Positions 48,136-59,088 of a DNA stretch of 64,000 bases are shown here, one piece after another. The position numbers were made by a program, and so were the translations under genes. This DNA is from Clonostachys chloroleuca (lineage: Eukaryota; Ascomycota; Sordariomycetes; Hypocreales; Bionectriaceae), in NCBI GenBank assembly GCA_037952775.1, contig JBANAY010000004.1:1426001-1490000 (forward strand), given 5' to 3'. Every line of letters begins with the position of its first letter. The stretch's first letter is position 1. Under the pieces are notes generated by a model. It was not told the DNA's origin. It was given only the letters and a program-made list of their open reading frames with translations, and did not search any database.

Positions 48136-49408
48136 CTACAGCTTCGCCTTGGTAGGCCTTGGAATACTCTTCGCCAGGTCGACGACATCTTCCGCACAGC
48201 CCCATGAACCCTGATAACCCCAGCCTGCGTGACCGTAATTATGGATGATCCACGTTTGATCATCCAGTTTCTCCTTCTCAATCCTCACACCCCCATAGCG
48301 GTACGGCCGCAGGCCAACGGCATGACGAATAACGTCCAGACCTGCAACGCCTTTGCCACCCGCAATATCAGGGAGCTGTCTGACTATACGTGACATGATG
48401 CGCTGGGCCACATTGGGGTCGGGTTGAGATTCCCAATTGCCAATGTGATATGTCCCACCGAGGATTGTTCCTCCTCCAGCGGCCCGAGTCATGACGTAAC
48501 ATGCATCGTTGGGATCGTCGTCGGTTCCAGAGAGGCCCGTCATAGGCGCTTCGTTACGGACTACAACAACCTGCCCTCGCGCAGGCGCCATCTTGGTGTC
48601 CTCTACGCCGCCAAGCTTGAGTGATCCGAGGCCGGTAGCGTTAATTATGAGGGAAGCTGGCTTCCCGGTGTGACTTAGACTCTTAGCCTCTTCGATATGG
48701 GATAGGTTGGCTCTTTTCAGGACAGCACCGTTCTTCAGAAGTTGTCCGACGAGCCAGGGCAGATAGATGGCGGTGTTGATGCACACATTCGTCCAGTCTG
48801 AGGCAGAGTCGAACCCGGCGGGGATTTCATCCTTGGGCAGATCGCGGTAGTCGTCGTAGAGCTCGCGGAACCAGGGGTTAGGATCAAAGAGACCCTCGGG
48901 AAATACTTGGTTTTTGTTATCCTTCTCTCGCCGCAATAATGTGCACTCTGTACGTATGTGAGTTTCACTCCTCCCCGATTGCGTGGTGAATTATCATACT
49001 TTGGAAATTAATTCCGGCTTCGGGTACAGTTTCACATAGACGTTTCATTTCATACCATGTGCGTGTCTCCCAACTCTTGTCCTTTTTGGTTGCCATACTG
49101 CCAAGGGAAAGTCAGCCTTATGCTTGTGTTACCAACCGAATGTTTTGCAAATGGACTCACGGCAGGATGTTGGCACCAGCAAACGGTGAGGCATATTCAA
49201 TGTCATAATCCCCGGGCATGTGCTTTGCCACGACCGTTACCTTGTTAGATTTGTCTCTGGATAGCAGCAGGGCAGTTGTCAGCCCCGTAACACCAGCTCT
49301 GTTTAATGCCAGTCAGTCGAGAACCTTCATGTTGTCAAATGAACACTCGTCATGCTTTTTGTGGCATTAAATATCCGCTTACCCTATGACAACAATTGTT
49401 TCGCCCAT
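48136..49408 (-). CDS. D-amino-acid oxidase, peroxisomal
   Basis: Four exons: 49383-49408, 49161-49298, 49000-49097 and 48136-48947, 357 residues with consistent phases. The 26-nt first exon carries MGETIVVIG, completing the FAD-binding motif IGAGVTGL across intron 1. Later motifs: SPFAGANILP, SWETRTWYEMKRL, CYVMTRAAGGGTILGG, GLRPYRYGGVRIE with the substrate-carboxylate Arg, and the family signature HNYGHAGWGYQGSWG. The C-terminal AKL is a PTS1 peroxisome signal. The enzyme oxidises D-amino acids to 2-oxo acids, ammonia and hydrogen peroxide. No active-site residue appears lost. Confidence 0.95.
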
Positions 49409-50280
49409 CTTGTGCTTAATTTTAGTTTACTTGTCCCTTGGTTTGGGCTGGTGAGCTTCTAATTTGATGAGCTTATATAGCGTCTTTATCTGACTGAATG
49501 GCCGGTGTTTGTCTCGCTTCGAAGGTATGTCCTGTTCTGCCCCGCAAATCGCGGCTAGTGTTGCCGGCTCTCACCGATCACGGCCGTCAAAAATGTGCTC
49601 CGATATCAGAGATCCCCGTCACTATCAGTGGATCTCGAGTCATGGCAGGGACCCAGATGCCGCTTTACCCTGGACGCAGACAAAATAGCATCCGACACGA
49701 GCTGATGGGTTGGGAATACATGATAGACAGGGCACAATGGAGTGTGTTATTGAACTGAATCATTAATCTTCCTGTCATCCTTGCTTGCCAAGAGATACCG
49801 TTCTATGATGAGACCTGGAACGTTTTTTGTTAATTGATAACAGAAAGGATTATGAGATCATCTGCTGGCGCTAGTTGGTTGCTGTGATGGCATTTAAACT
49901 AAAAATTTGATGGGAAACTGTTATTAGTAGGATGGGATAGATTGACGGCCATCTGGTACCAAGAGAACAAAGGATGGTAAGAAAAGTGCCCATCTGGATC
50001 CAAAGAGAGGGAGTTCCCCAGGTATCCAGACTAAGAAGACTGGAATTAGATGTTCATAGTGATCATACAGGAAAGTAAACTACAACGACATAAAACATAC
50101 GGAGATAGTCTTAGCTCGTGCTGCATCGAATTGGTTGCAAAGCTGCTTCTCTTGGTATAGTAGAGATGAGGATCTAAGCCAAGCATGCGTCTACGGTTCA
50201 CCGGATTCTGACAACACCTCACTGCATATCAATCCCGATAGGATTCAATTGATTCTATTTTGTGATTTCTTGATTCGTAT
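49409..50280. other. Intergenic region
   Basis: Promoter of the D-amino-acid oxidase gene and 3' flank of the esterase gene; no supported gene. Confidence 0.6.
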
Positions 50281-51983
50281 CTATTGTTGTGATAGCTCAA
50301 CCTTACTCCACCAGAACACTGATTCTTCTTTCATCCAAGTATCATCTAACAGAGCAGCTGGGGGACCAGAAGCACCGCCAACAAGCTCCTTGTTCTCAGC
50401 CCCAAACGCGATGGCCTTGGGTGCGTCCGGCCGATATCTTTCCCAAACTGGCCGATTTGGGTTTCCTCCCTTGACGGCATTTGGGTCTCCCGTGATGACA
50501 AAACTTACGACGTAGTCATTGGTCGTTTGGGCGGTGAGCTTCAGTGACTCGGATCGATCTGCTACGCTGGGGTCGACAGTCTCATATTTCATGTTGTCTC
50601 CATGGCGAGCACCATCAATGACTCCAGACTCCAATGCCCATTGGTATAAATATACTGGAGCATCACTTGCGGCAGATGCAAATTCTGCGGTCTGTCGAAC
50701 TGGCGCGACGTATGCGTAGTTGGCATACGCAGCTTCAACTCGCTTGTACTGAGCTCCCACCCCTTCTCTTGTTTCCTTGTAGTATGAGGTTGAATCCTTG
50801 GAAGGGTCTGGATAGAGATCCTCTAGGGTTTTGATTTCGGATTCGTTCAGAAGAGGCAGAAGCTCAACGAAAAACGATGTGAACTGCGATGGCTCGGACA
50901 TCTGCTTGTCCACATACAAAGAGCCTTCATTTCTGCAGAAGCCTGTCATTATTGGGACCTTATGCCACTTCCCTGACTTCCATGTTTCCAAGGGGGGCCG
51001 AGGGATTGTGTCTCCATCAATGACAGGTTGCCATGCCCATCGGAGAGACGGATTATACGCATCGAAGACCTTTGTCTGGGCTGCTGTAATGGCATCGTAT
51101 GACACGCTTCTCAAGAATGGGAGAACTTTATCCTCTGGTGTGTCTTTGGGGCATCCTAATTCTTGGAGGAAGTCTTGGAATTGCTGAGCGTGAATTGGGG
51201 CGTCATATGGACGTACGGCTCTTGAAGTCGGTGCGCCGGATTCGATGACAACGCGGTGGTAGAGAGGCGCCTCACCTTCCTTGAAGTTCATAAGGTGATG
51301 TCCAATCTTCACAAGTTAGGATGAGCATATCGCATTCAAAATTGTGTTTGCCATGACCGAGTGTAACTAACCGAGTGCGCGCCAGCCGAAAGGCCAATGA
51401 GGGTGACAATATTTGGGTCGCCGCCGAAACTTTTGATGTTGTCTCTCACCCACTCCATCATCACAATCTGGTCTTTCAAACCGAGATTGAGCACCCCCTC
51501 TTTCGCAGCGACGGCCGAGGGCAGGAATCCCAAGGCGCCGATGCGGTAGTTGAACGAAACGGCGATGAAAGGCTCCTCGGAGTTAGCAACCATTGATGCA
51601 GTATTGTGCATGCTCGCCGTGCCTCGGTTGAACGCTCCGCCGTGAATGTAGAGCGCTACAGGAAGTAGAGCACCCTCCTTCACCCCCTGGTGACGGAATA
51701 CATTGGCAGTGAGGCAGTCTTCGCTATACTCGAGCTTGGGGCCCCCTGCCAACAGAGGCTTCCCGGGCGCTGCCGGGCCATACGCTGAAGCGTCTATTAC
51801 TGAATCTGGAGAGTCTGGCACCTTTGCTAAGGCTCGGAAGCGCCTGTCGCCGGTCGGAGGAAGACAATATGGGACGCCACGGAATGCATCAACTGCGCGA
51901 GGCAGGCCGTCTTTCAAGGTGAGACCGACTACAAGGCCCTGCGGTAGCTGGACCTTGGGACGATCACTGGCCTGGTCGCTCAT
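50281..51983 (-). CDS. Type B carboxylesterase/lipase family protein
   Basis: Exons 51372-51983 and 50281-51306, 65-nt intron (gttagt/gaag), 545 residues. No signal peptide, so intracellular, unlike many fungal type B esterases. Alpha/beta-hydrolase landmarks: FRGVPYCLPPTGDRRF, SEDCLTANVF, oxyanion-hole YIHGGAF, nucleophile elbow IGLSAGAHSV (Ser about 200, just before the intron), acid residue in CRNEGSLY, and candidate catalytic His in GARHGDNMKYE. The triad appears complete. The natural substrate is unknown; intracellular members are often detoxifying or secondary-metabolite esterases. It is divergent from the Dal5-type permease gene. Confidence 0.9.
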
Positions 51984-52996
51984 GATGACTGAAGAAACTG
52001 GGAGCTCAGTACGGCAAAGAGCGTGAAATATGCTGGTAGAGATAGATAGGCCTTCAAATGCGACGAGACGAAACGAGTAAGCTTCCAACACCCAATTGAT
52101 CAAGTTTTGGGTGGAATTAAATAAGTGCAGAAAGAGTAATATTTTGTAATATGCCTCGGACATCTCTGTCGGCTCCATGCCGACAGGGTCCAATGTTCGT
52201 TGGAGGAGATGATGCAAGGCATTAACTTCTTCCAACGTTCGCCCGCTCCCGGTGTCGGAATGGCGCCGCGGCTAGTCCATCGACTGTGGGATACGGTTAT
52301 CAGAACTGGAATCCGAGAGGGGCTGGGCCTGTCCTCAGAATCGACTGCGGGGACAGAACAAGAGGCTTATCTCGCAGCAACTGATAGGACCCTGATTTGT
52401 TCTCCAGCCTCGCCCATGTTTATCACTTATCTCTCCGTGAGGGACATTATCGAGTTTTTAGCATGATGCTGCATTTTTGGGGGGACGTTTTGGAAGCTCT
52501 AACCAACATCTCCCGTCTCTGTGTGCCAATGGGGGACTGAATTGAAGCATGGTACCAGGGAACTCGAGCAGGGTGCTCTCGGTCATCAACTTGCGAGAAC
52601 TTCATAGGCTAATTGAAAGTCTTCCCCGCGTTCTCCATGTTTTCGTTACGCAACAGTCTCCCCGGATTGCTTTGGCCGGAAACCATTTTCAGTTAACACT
52701 GTCCATCAACTCCACATCCGGCACCTAGAGAAATCTGGACGCTGTAGTTTGCCTTATCATCCTACGGGGTGTAGTATCATTGTCCCACTCTTATTAGTGC
52801 CAGACATCATGATTCGTGTCATCGCCCCAGATAGTTATCTCTCCCTACCTGCAGTCACCCCTGCTCACGGGCCGTTCGTGTCTTAGCCCTCCAGGTACAA
52901 AAACTCACAACACCTGCCCAGGTGTCAAGCCTTCCGATTCGAGCATCAAACCCTTCTCAACTTCACACAATCGTTCTGCTACGACATCTTCGAAAG
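51984..52996. other. Divergent promoter region
   Basis: About 1 kb between the esterase and permease start codons. No supported gene. A shared bidirectional regulatory region is possible. Confidence 0.55.
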
Positions 52997-54686
52997 ATGT
53001 CCGACACGAAGGTTGCCACGGCTCAGGCCAAGATCGACACGGGCAAACATGACTTCTCCGACCCCAAGAAGCCCGGATCCATAACCGATGGGGAAGTCCA
53101 GAACCTCGACGCCGCGGAAATCTTCCTACGCGAGCACAACTTTAGTGAAGAATACCTGCAAGAGTTGCTCGCGGACGAAGCAAAACAACGCAAGCTAGTG
53201 CGCAAGGTCGATCTTATGCTCTTGCCGTTGCTTGCGGGCACATACGTTCTCCAATATATCGACAAGCAGGCCATGGGATACGCCGCAGTCTTTGATCTTT
53301 TCACCAGCGCCAACATCACACAAACACAATACTCGTGGTTTGCCAGTATATTCTATATCGCTTATCTGGTTGCTGAGTACCCCTGGGTCTATGTTGCCCA
53401 GAAGACGAGAATGGGCAAAGTTGTGGCTGGCTGTGTTTTCACCTGGGGCGCGGTGTTGATGCTTACCGCTGTCTGTCATGACTTTCCTGGCCTGGCTGCC
53501 TGCCGGTTCTTCCTGGGATGGTTTGAGGCTCCTATCACAACCTGTTTTATGATGATGGTATCTCAATGGTAAGTGCAACCACAGCTCAATCTAATGCAAA
53601 GTACTTTGACTGAAAAATCATAACCTCTTAGGTATCTGCGACAAGAACAGCCTCTGCGTGCTGGCATCTTCTACTGTTGCAATGGTATTGGCTCTATGCT
53701 GGGCGGTATTTTCAGCTATGGAATCGGTCAGATCCATGGATTTCCAGTCTGGAAATGCATCTTCCTTATTTGCGGAGGTATGACTGTTATTTGGGGTGTG
53801 ATTCTGTTCTTCTTCATGCCCGACAGCATCATGGAAGCCAAATACTTCAGTGCGGAGGAGAAGGCGCTTCTCGTCGCCCGTGCTCGCCAGTCCCGGACGG
53901 GTGTTCTCAACAAGAAGATCAAGTGGTACCAGATCAAGGAGGCATTCATCGACCCCCAAGTCTGGATCCTTTTCCTGTTCATTCTGCTCAACGAAGTCAT
54001 GAACGGCGGCATTGCCAACTTCGGAAAGCTCATCATCAAGGGCCTCGTCAAGGATCCTCTCCTCACCACCGCTCTGGGTATTCCGCAAGGAGCATTTCTG
54101 GCAGGCTTCATTGTTTTCGGGGCGTTCCTTGCTACAAAGATCAAGAATGCCCGTACGATCGTTATGGCCGTGTTCTTGATGCCCACAATCCTAGGTGTCT
54201 GCCTGGTTTGGAAGCTGGATAGAAGCAAGCATATGGTTGGTGTGCTCTTTGGGTACTATCTGATGACCGCATTCATTGCATCGCTCGTCCTCGCTTTGCA
54301 GATGCCTGCCACGAATCTGGGAGGGTACACCAAGCGAATCACAGCATCAGCCATCTGCTTCAGTGCGTACTGCGCTGGAAACATCATCGGCCCGCATGCG
54401 TTCTTGGAAGAGGAAGCTCCGCTTTACGCCACTGGCTGCAAAACCATTCTGTCCTGCTCCGTGATACAAATGGTGCTGGCTGTTTTGCTTCGTCTCCTCC
54501 TCATTCGCCGAAACAAGCTGCGAGACCAGGCAGCCGCAGAACTGGGAGCAGAGTTGGGCCCAGAGGATGAAGAGGGTGTTGATCTGACCGATTTTGAGGT
54601 GAGTTTCTTGAGATACATGATACTGGAAAGAGTCGCCCCATAACTAACATTTTCGCTAGAATCCCAAGTTCAGATATGTTCTTTAA
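52997..54686 (+). CDS. MFS transporter, Dal5/allantoate permease-like (anion:cation symporter family)
   Basis: Exons 52997-53568, 53632-54598 and 54660-54686 encode 521 residues; the last exon adds only NPKFRYVL. A long hydrophilic N-terminus ends in the family hallmark RKVDLMLLPLLAGTYVLQYIDKQ, followed by YAAVFDL, the TM2-TM3 loop with VAQKTRMGK, CRFFLGWFEAP, and WYLRQEQPLRAGIFYC. Twelve hydrophobic helices are visible, with a central loop that includes AEEKALLVARARQSRTG. Relatives in this family carry allantoate, nicotinate, pantothenate or similar organic anions with protons across the plasma membrane; the substrate here is not known. Confidence 0.92.
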
Positions 54687-54970
54687 TTCGTATGTGCGGG
54701 TTCTTCTTCAGATTTTGAGATGAATGTTTTTACCCTCTGCTCAGCATAGTCGTGCATTAGATTTTCTCATGAATATAAATTGATAGACCTGGTTCGTATG
54801 ATTATCTAGTCTTGGTGCACCCCCTGTAAATGACTGAAATCAGGTAGAATTAACATTCGATGCATTGGTTCCGAGGTCATATTCGTTGCATCTGGATGTT
54901 TGATGGCTATGTACTAAATTCTACATATGTGCACGGAGTACGAGCCCTTCAAAGAGTAAGATTGAATATC

Positions 54971-57210
54971 CTACAACCCAACACGAATATCGATATGGCA
55001 CCGATGCGTAGGGCCAATTGTATCATTCTCTCCAACAGATTTAGCAGAATCAGCCACTCCGCCGATGCCCTCCCCGAAGACTGACTGTTTGACACGGTGT
55101 GATTCCTCATTTTTATGCTGTTTCTCCAAAGAATGTATCAGGCCATGAATCCCAATCTGAGTTGCGGGGTGATACCTCCCAAGTGCTTTCTCACACCCTT
55201 TAAGACCTTGTCGATACAGCTTTTCTGCATGTCCATGCTTTCCTTGGCACATGAGCGTCGCTGCAAGACCATAAACGGATGAGATAGTGTGCGGATTCTC
55301 TGCGCCGAGGACCCTCGTCTTTCCATCTACGGCACGATGGAGCGTCCTCTCGGACTCTTCAAGATCCCCGGCAAGTCGTAATGTTTCTCCAAGGCCATCG
55401 AGGCTCATCAAAGTGTGAAAATGATCCTTCCCGAGTACCTGTAAGCGAGTCGCAAGCGTCTCGCGATGTCGTCGTTCTGCCTCCAAGAGATTTCCAAGCC
55501 TCATAAAAACATTGGCAACTGCAGAAGCGCTGCGTAGACTGTCCTTGTGTTCCCTGCCGAGTACTCTCTCCTTTACCTCAAGTACTAAACGAAGCGTCTT
55601 CTCTGCTTCGCCCAATTTGCCTTGAACCTGGAAGAGCGTCCCAATGTTTTCCATTGCTCTGACTGTCCCCAAATCATCCAGTCCAAGTGACTGACCTCTG
55701 ATCTCAATCACCCTTCGCAGTAATGACTCGGCCTCTGTGAACCGTCCCTGACTGGACCTGTAATTAGCTAGGCTGAGAGTTATGGTCGCTGAGTTGAGTT
55801 TATCAAATCTAGACCATATTCTCAGGGATATAATGGCCTGTAAGCAGTCTTCTAGCTTCTCGAAGAGTTCCCAGCTGTCCCATGCACCGCTAGAGTATTC
55901 TTGGGCCATTATGTAGAGAAGTCGGCCCTTCCAACGTTCATGTTCGCAGAGATAGAACAACCACATCTGAGTGCTGAATCCGACAAACGGAGCCAAAATG
56001 ACTTGCTCACCACCGTCCGTTTCCGTAAGGATGTAATTTTCTTTTAAGAATGCAATTTCTTGATCTAGGTGGTCAATGACAGCTACTTCGCCGCGGTCCT
56101 GATATTTGCCGAGTCGCTTCGCAAATGACACCAACGCCAGTTTTGGTATTTTCCTCTGCGGCCCGCTGAAGAAACTCATCAAATATAAAAGGTCAACGGC
56201 TTGGCTTCGTTGCTGTCGCAGAAGTTGAAATTTTCTGTGCCATGTTCTGGGAAGACGGCCGCGTCTTTCGACCTTTCTATGCTTTTCCGGCCACAGATCT
56301 CTGAACTCTTCCATTTCTGACATCTCTGAGATCTTTAAGCCACGAAAATTGAGCACCTTGGCAGCTTGTGTAATAGATCGAGGCTCACAGCCTAGGGCAT
56401 ACACAAGGTCAGCCATGCGCGAAGGATTATCCCCTAATCCGTCCTCAAGCTCGTTCCGTAGAAGCTGGAAGCTCTGGTAAATGTTCATAACTGGGACTTT
56501 ATATGTCGCATTGTAAAATTTCAAATCACCGTCCAGCATTTCCAATAGCAGACAGCTAGGGTTCTGAGATGTGAAGATGATGGAGCCATTAGGGCTGGTT
56601 GGTAGACACGATCGCCCAATACACCTGGCGTGATTATTCTTCCTGCAATAGAAAACGTCCGTATTGTCGACGCTGTCTACAACCATAAGCCAGGTTCCAT
56701 TTTCTGGTTGCGAAAGCCAGCTTGAAACCAGGGGCAGGGCGTCGATATCTGGATCATCATGACCAGGAAGCTGGAGACGGCTGGCAATATCCCGAAATGC
56801 ATTTTCGAAGTGTGATCTGTCACTGGCTTCAATCCAGAAAATAAAAGTGTTTGGAGAGCTGTTGTGAATCTGGTGGGCGTATTGAAGAGCAATTTGTGAC
56901 TTTCTGGTAGGATTGTGAGTAAATACGGGGGAGAAGAACAGCAATTGATCAATTCTTACCCAACACCGGCAGGGCCAACGAGGGCTACCCGAGTCAAGGA
57001 CCGTCCAAATTTTTGCCTCAACCATTTGATGATTTCCGGGCGCCCAACGAATTTAGCATCTGGAGGAGGAGGGAGTATTGAGAAGGCCTTAACCGGCTGG
57101 CGATTGTGAAGTGGAAGAGGGGTCTCTTTGGCAGCGTTGTTAGGTCTACCCCAAAACGGGTTGATTGACTTCCCCTTCAGACTAACGCAGTTGGAAATAT
57201 TTGGTTCCAT
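54971..57210 (-). CDS. NB-ARC STAND protein with tetratricopeptide repeats
   Basis: Exons 56960-57210 and 54971-56903, 727 residues. The 56-nt intron falls inside the P-loop: GPAGVG on exon 1, KSQIALQYA on exon 2. A short N-terminal region ends with FVGRPEIIKWL, then the NB-ARC core: WLMVVDSVDN (Walker B), GSIIFTSQN (sensor), and a GCEPRSITQAAKVL segment in place of the usual GLPLAI. The C-terminal 230 residues hold at least four kinesin-light-chain-type repeats of 42 residues, each with a pattern like GKLGEAEKTLRLVLEVKERVLG. This is the NB-ARC-TPR class of fungal NLR-like switches. No N-terminal effector domain is recognised. Confidence 0.9.
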
Positions 57211-58044
57211 GTCGGATACATGAAGCCAACTTCAGTTGCAAAATTCGAGGGTATGAATTCCTGCAAATGGTATTGAGAGGCGTAGGTGGAATTTAAGAGT
57301 TTTGCAACAGGGTCCCATGACTGAATTGACTCGCGGCCTTGTCAATAGGCAATCATTTATTCTTTTAAACTCATACACCCCAAGAATCCAACTTCAACGA
57401 AGAAGTTTCTTCGTCCAAGTGGGCTGTGTTTATGTGGATGCCTAGTAGAGGGAGATGGTGACGTGGACTTCGTACGCGCAGGCTTCTCGAACTGGATTAG
57501 GCTTCTATTTTAGTTATTCTGTAGGGTCATACATCTGCGAGAGTTCACCATTATTTCCATACTCCCCGCTGAAATTTCAAGTTTGCCCATATTCTCCGGA
57601 TAAGTTTACGACTGAGCTCTGTGATTTTGATCAAGTTGCGATGAAATATTGCCAAGAGCCGGGCGATTGCAGTCATCACGGCTAGTAATCTGACTTAGCT
57701 AACCCTGCTGATTCCACCTGCCTATTGGGTAGGAAGTGGCGAGGGAAAAGATACCTAGAGCCCTAATTAATCAGCTTTTTCTCCTCTACGCCCAACGAGA
57801 TGTCTACTTGTTGTCTTACGCCCTTCAATTACATGACCAGGATACAATGGACGAAAAAATTGCCTAATAGAGTATCTTCCTCAGTGATCCAGCGGCCGAT
57901 CTGCGGGCCTCATCGAAGCTCTTACATATTGACCTTCATCTATATAGATTACAACATTTATTAGGCGTTGCCATCGACAAATCCCTTTGCTCGCAGATAG
58001 ACCACAATTGTCTCATTACAACCGTCCATGTCAGAAAGCCAACC
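57211..58044. other. Intergenic region with a short upstream ORF
   Basis: Between two divergent genes. A six-codon upstream ORF, ATG at 58028, ends in a TGA at 58046-58048 that overlaps the threonine aldolase ATG (58045-58047) as ATGA. It matters only if the transcript starts upstream of it. Confidence 0.5.
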
Positions 58045-59088
58045 ATGAACTTCGGATCCGATAACTTTGCCGGTGCGCATCCGGATATTGCCGCCAACCT
58101 TTCTGCACACGCAACGGGATATGCTGTGCCCTACGGAACCTCCAACTTCGACCAAGCAGTACAACAACGCCTGGGCGAGGTTTTCGAGCGCCCACTCACA
58201 GCCTTCTATGTCGCGACAGGCACTGCTGCCAACTCACTGGCTCTCACCTCGGTCGCGAAGCCCGGTGGTGTGGTTCTAGCCCATCACGAGGCTCACATTA
58301 TCGTGGATGAGTGCGGTGCGCCCGAGTATCTCTCAGGTCAACTACGAATGGTTCCCGTCGATGGACCTGATGGGAAGATGGACATTGCGGCCCTGCGTAG
58401 GCAGGCTGAGAGGATAGCTCGACTGGATGTGCATGGTGGGCGTCTCAGCGCCATTTCTGTCACGCAACCCACAGAGAGCGGAACTGTCTACTCCCTCGAG
58501 GAGCTGGATGCGATCTCTGCCATCGCCAAGCAGTACAATGTGCCTTTGCACATGGACGGAGCGCGGTTCGCCAACGGGCTCGTCTCCGTAGGGTGCCGGC
58601 CTGCCGATATGACTTGGAAGAGAGGAGTTGATATTCTCTCCTTTGGCGGAACCAAGAATGGGTGTTGGTGCGCAGAAGCCGTGATCCTTTTCGACCCAGC
58701 TAAAGCGCATGAGTTTTCCTTTATTCAGAAAAGGGCGGCCCAGCTTTTCTCAAAGTCACGATTTGTCTCTGCGCAATTCGAAGCCTATCTACGAGACGAG
58801 CTGTGGCTCAAACTTGCGCTACATGCAAACCGGACTGCTGCTGACCTGGCGGCGGTGCTTGATCGGTCAGGATCTGCCCGCCTCTTAAGGAGGCCGCAAA
58901 CCAACGAGGTCTTCGCAGTGCTAAAGAAGAGGCTGGTGGAAGAGCTGGAACTGGCACAAGTCGTATTCTCGGAGTGGCCGGTATCACCAGATTTACGCTT
59001 GAGTAGCGATGAACAGCTCTGCCGGTTTGTGACTTCATTTGCAACAAGAGATGAAGATTTGACACGTTTCGGGGGTTTAATTAATTGA
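58045..59088 (+). CDS. Low-specificity L-threonine aldolase, bacterial-like and intronless
   Basis: Single exon of 347 residues. Fold type I PLP enzyme of the beta-eliminating lyase/threonine aldolase family: N-terminal MNFGSDNFAGAHP, YGTSNFDQAVQQRL, FYVATGTAANSLAL, HHEAHIIVDECGAPE, SVTQPTESGTVYSLEEL, LHMDGARFANG, and the PLP-lysine motif DILSFGGTKNG. It cleaves threonine or allo-threonine, and often other beta-hydroxy amino acids, to glycine and an aldehyde. The length and the N-terminal motif match proteobacterial enzymes, as I recall them, rather than yeast GLY1. Together with absence of introns this suggests horizontal acquisition, but a tree is needed. It looks intact and cytosolic. Confidence 0.92.
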   Translation: MNFGSDNFAGAHPDIAANLSAHATGYAVPYGTSNFDQAVQQRLGEVFERPLTAFYVATGTAANSLALTSVAKPGGVVLAHHEAHIIVDECGAPEYLSGQLRMVPVDGPDGKMDIAALRRQAERIARLDVHGGRLSAISVTQPTESGTVYSLEELDAISAIAKQYNVPLHMDGARFANGLVSVGCRPADMTWKRGVDILSFGGTKNGCWCAEAVILFDPAKAHEFSFIQKRAAQLFSKSRFVSAQFEAYLRDELWLKLALHANRTAADLAAVLDRSGSARLLRRPQTNEVFAVLKKRLVEELELAQVVFSEWPVSPDLRLSSDEQLCRFVTSFATRDEDLTRFGGLIN

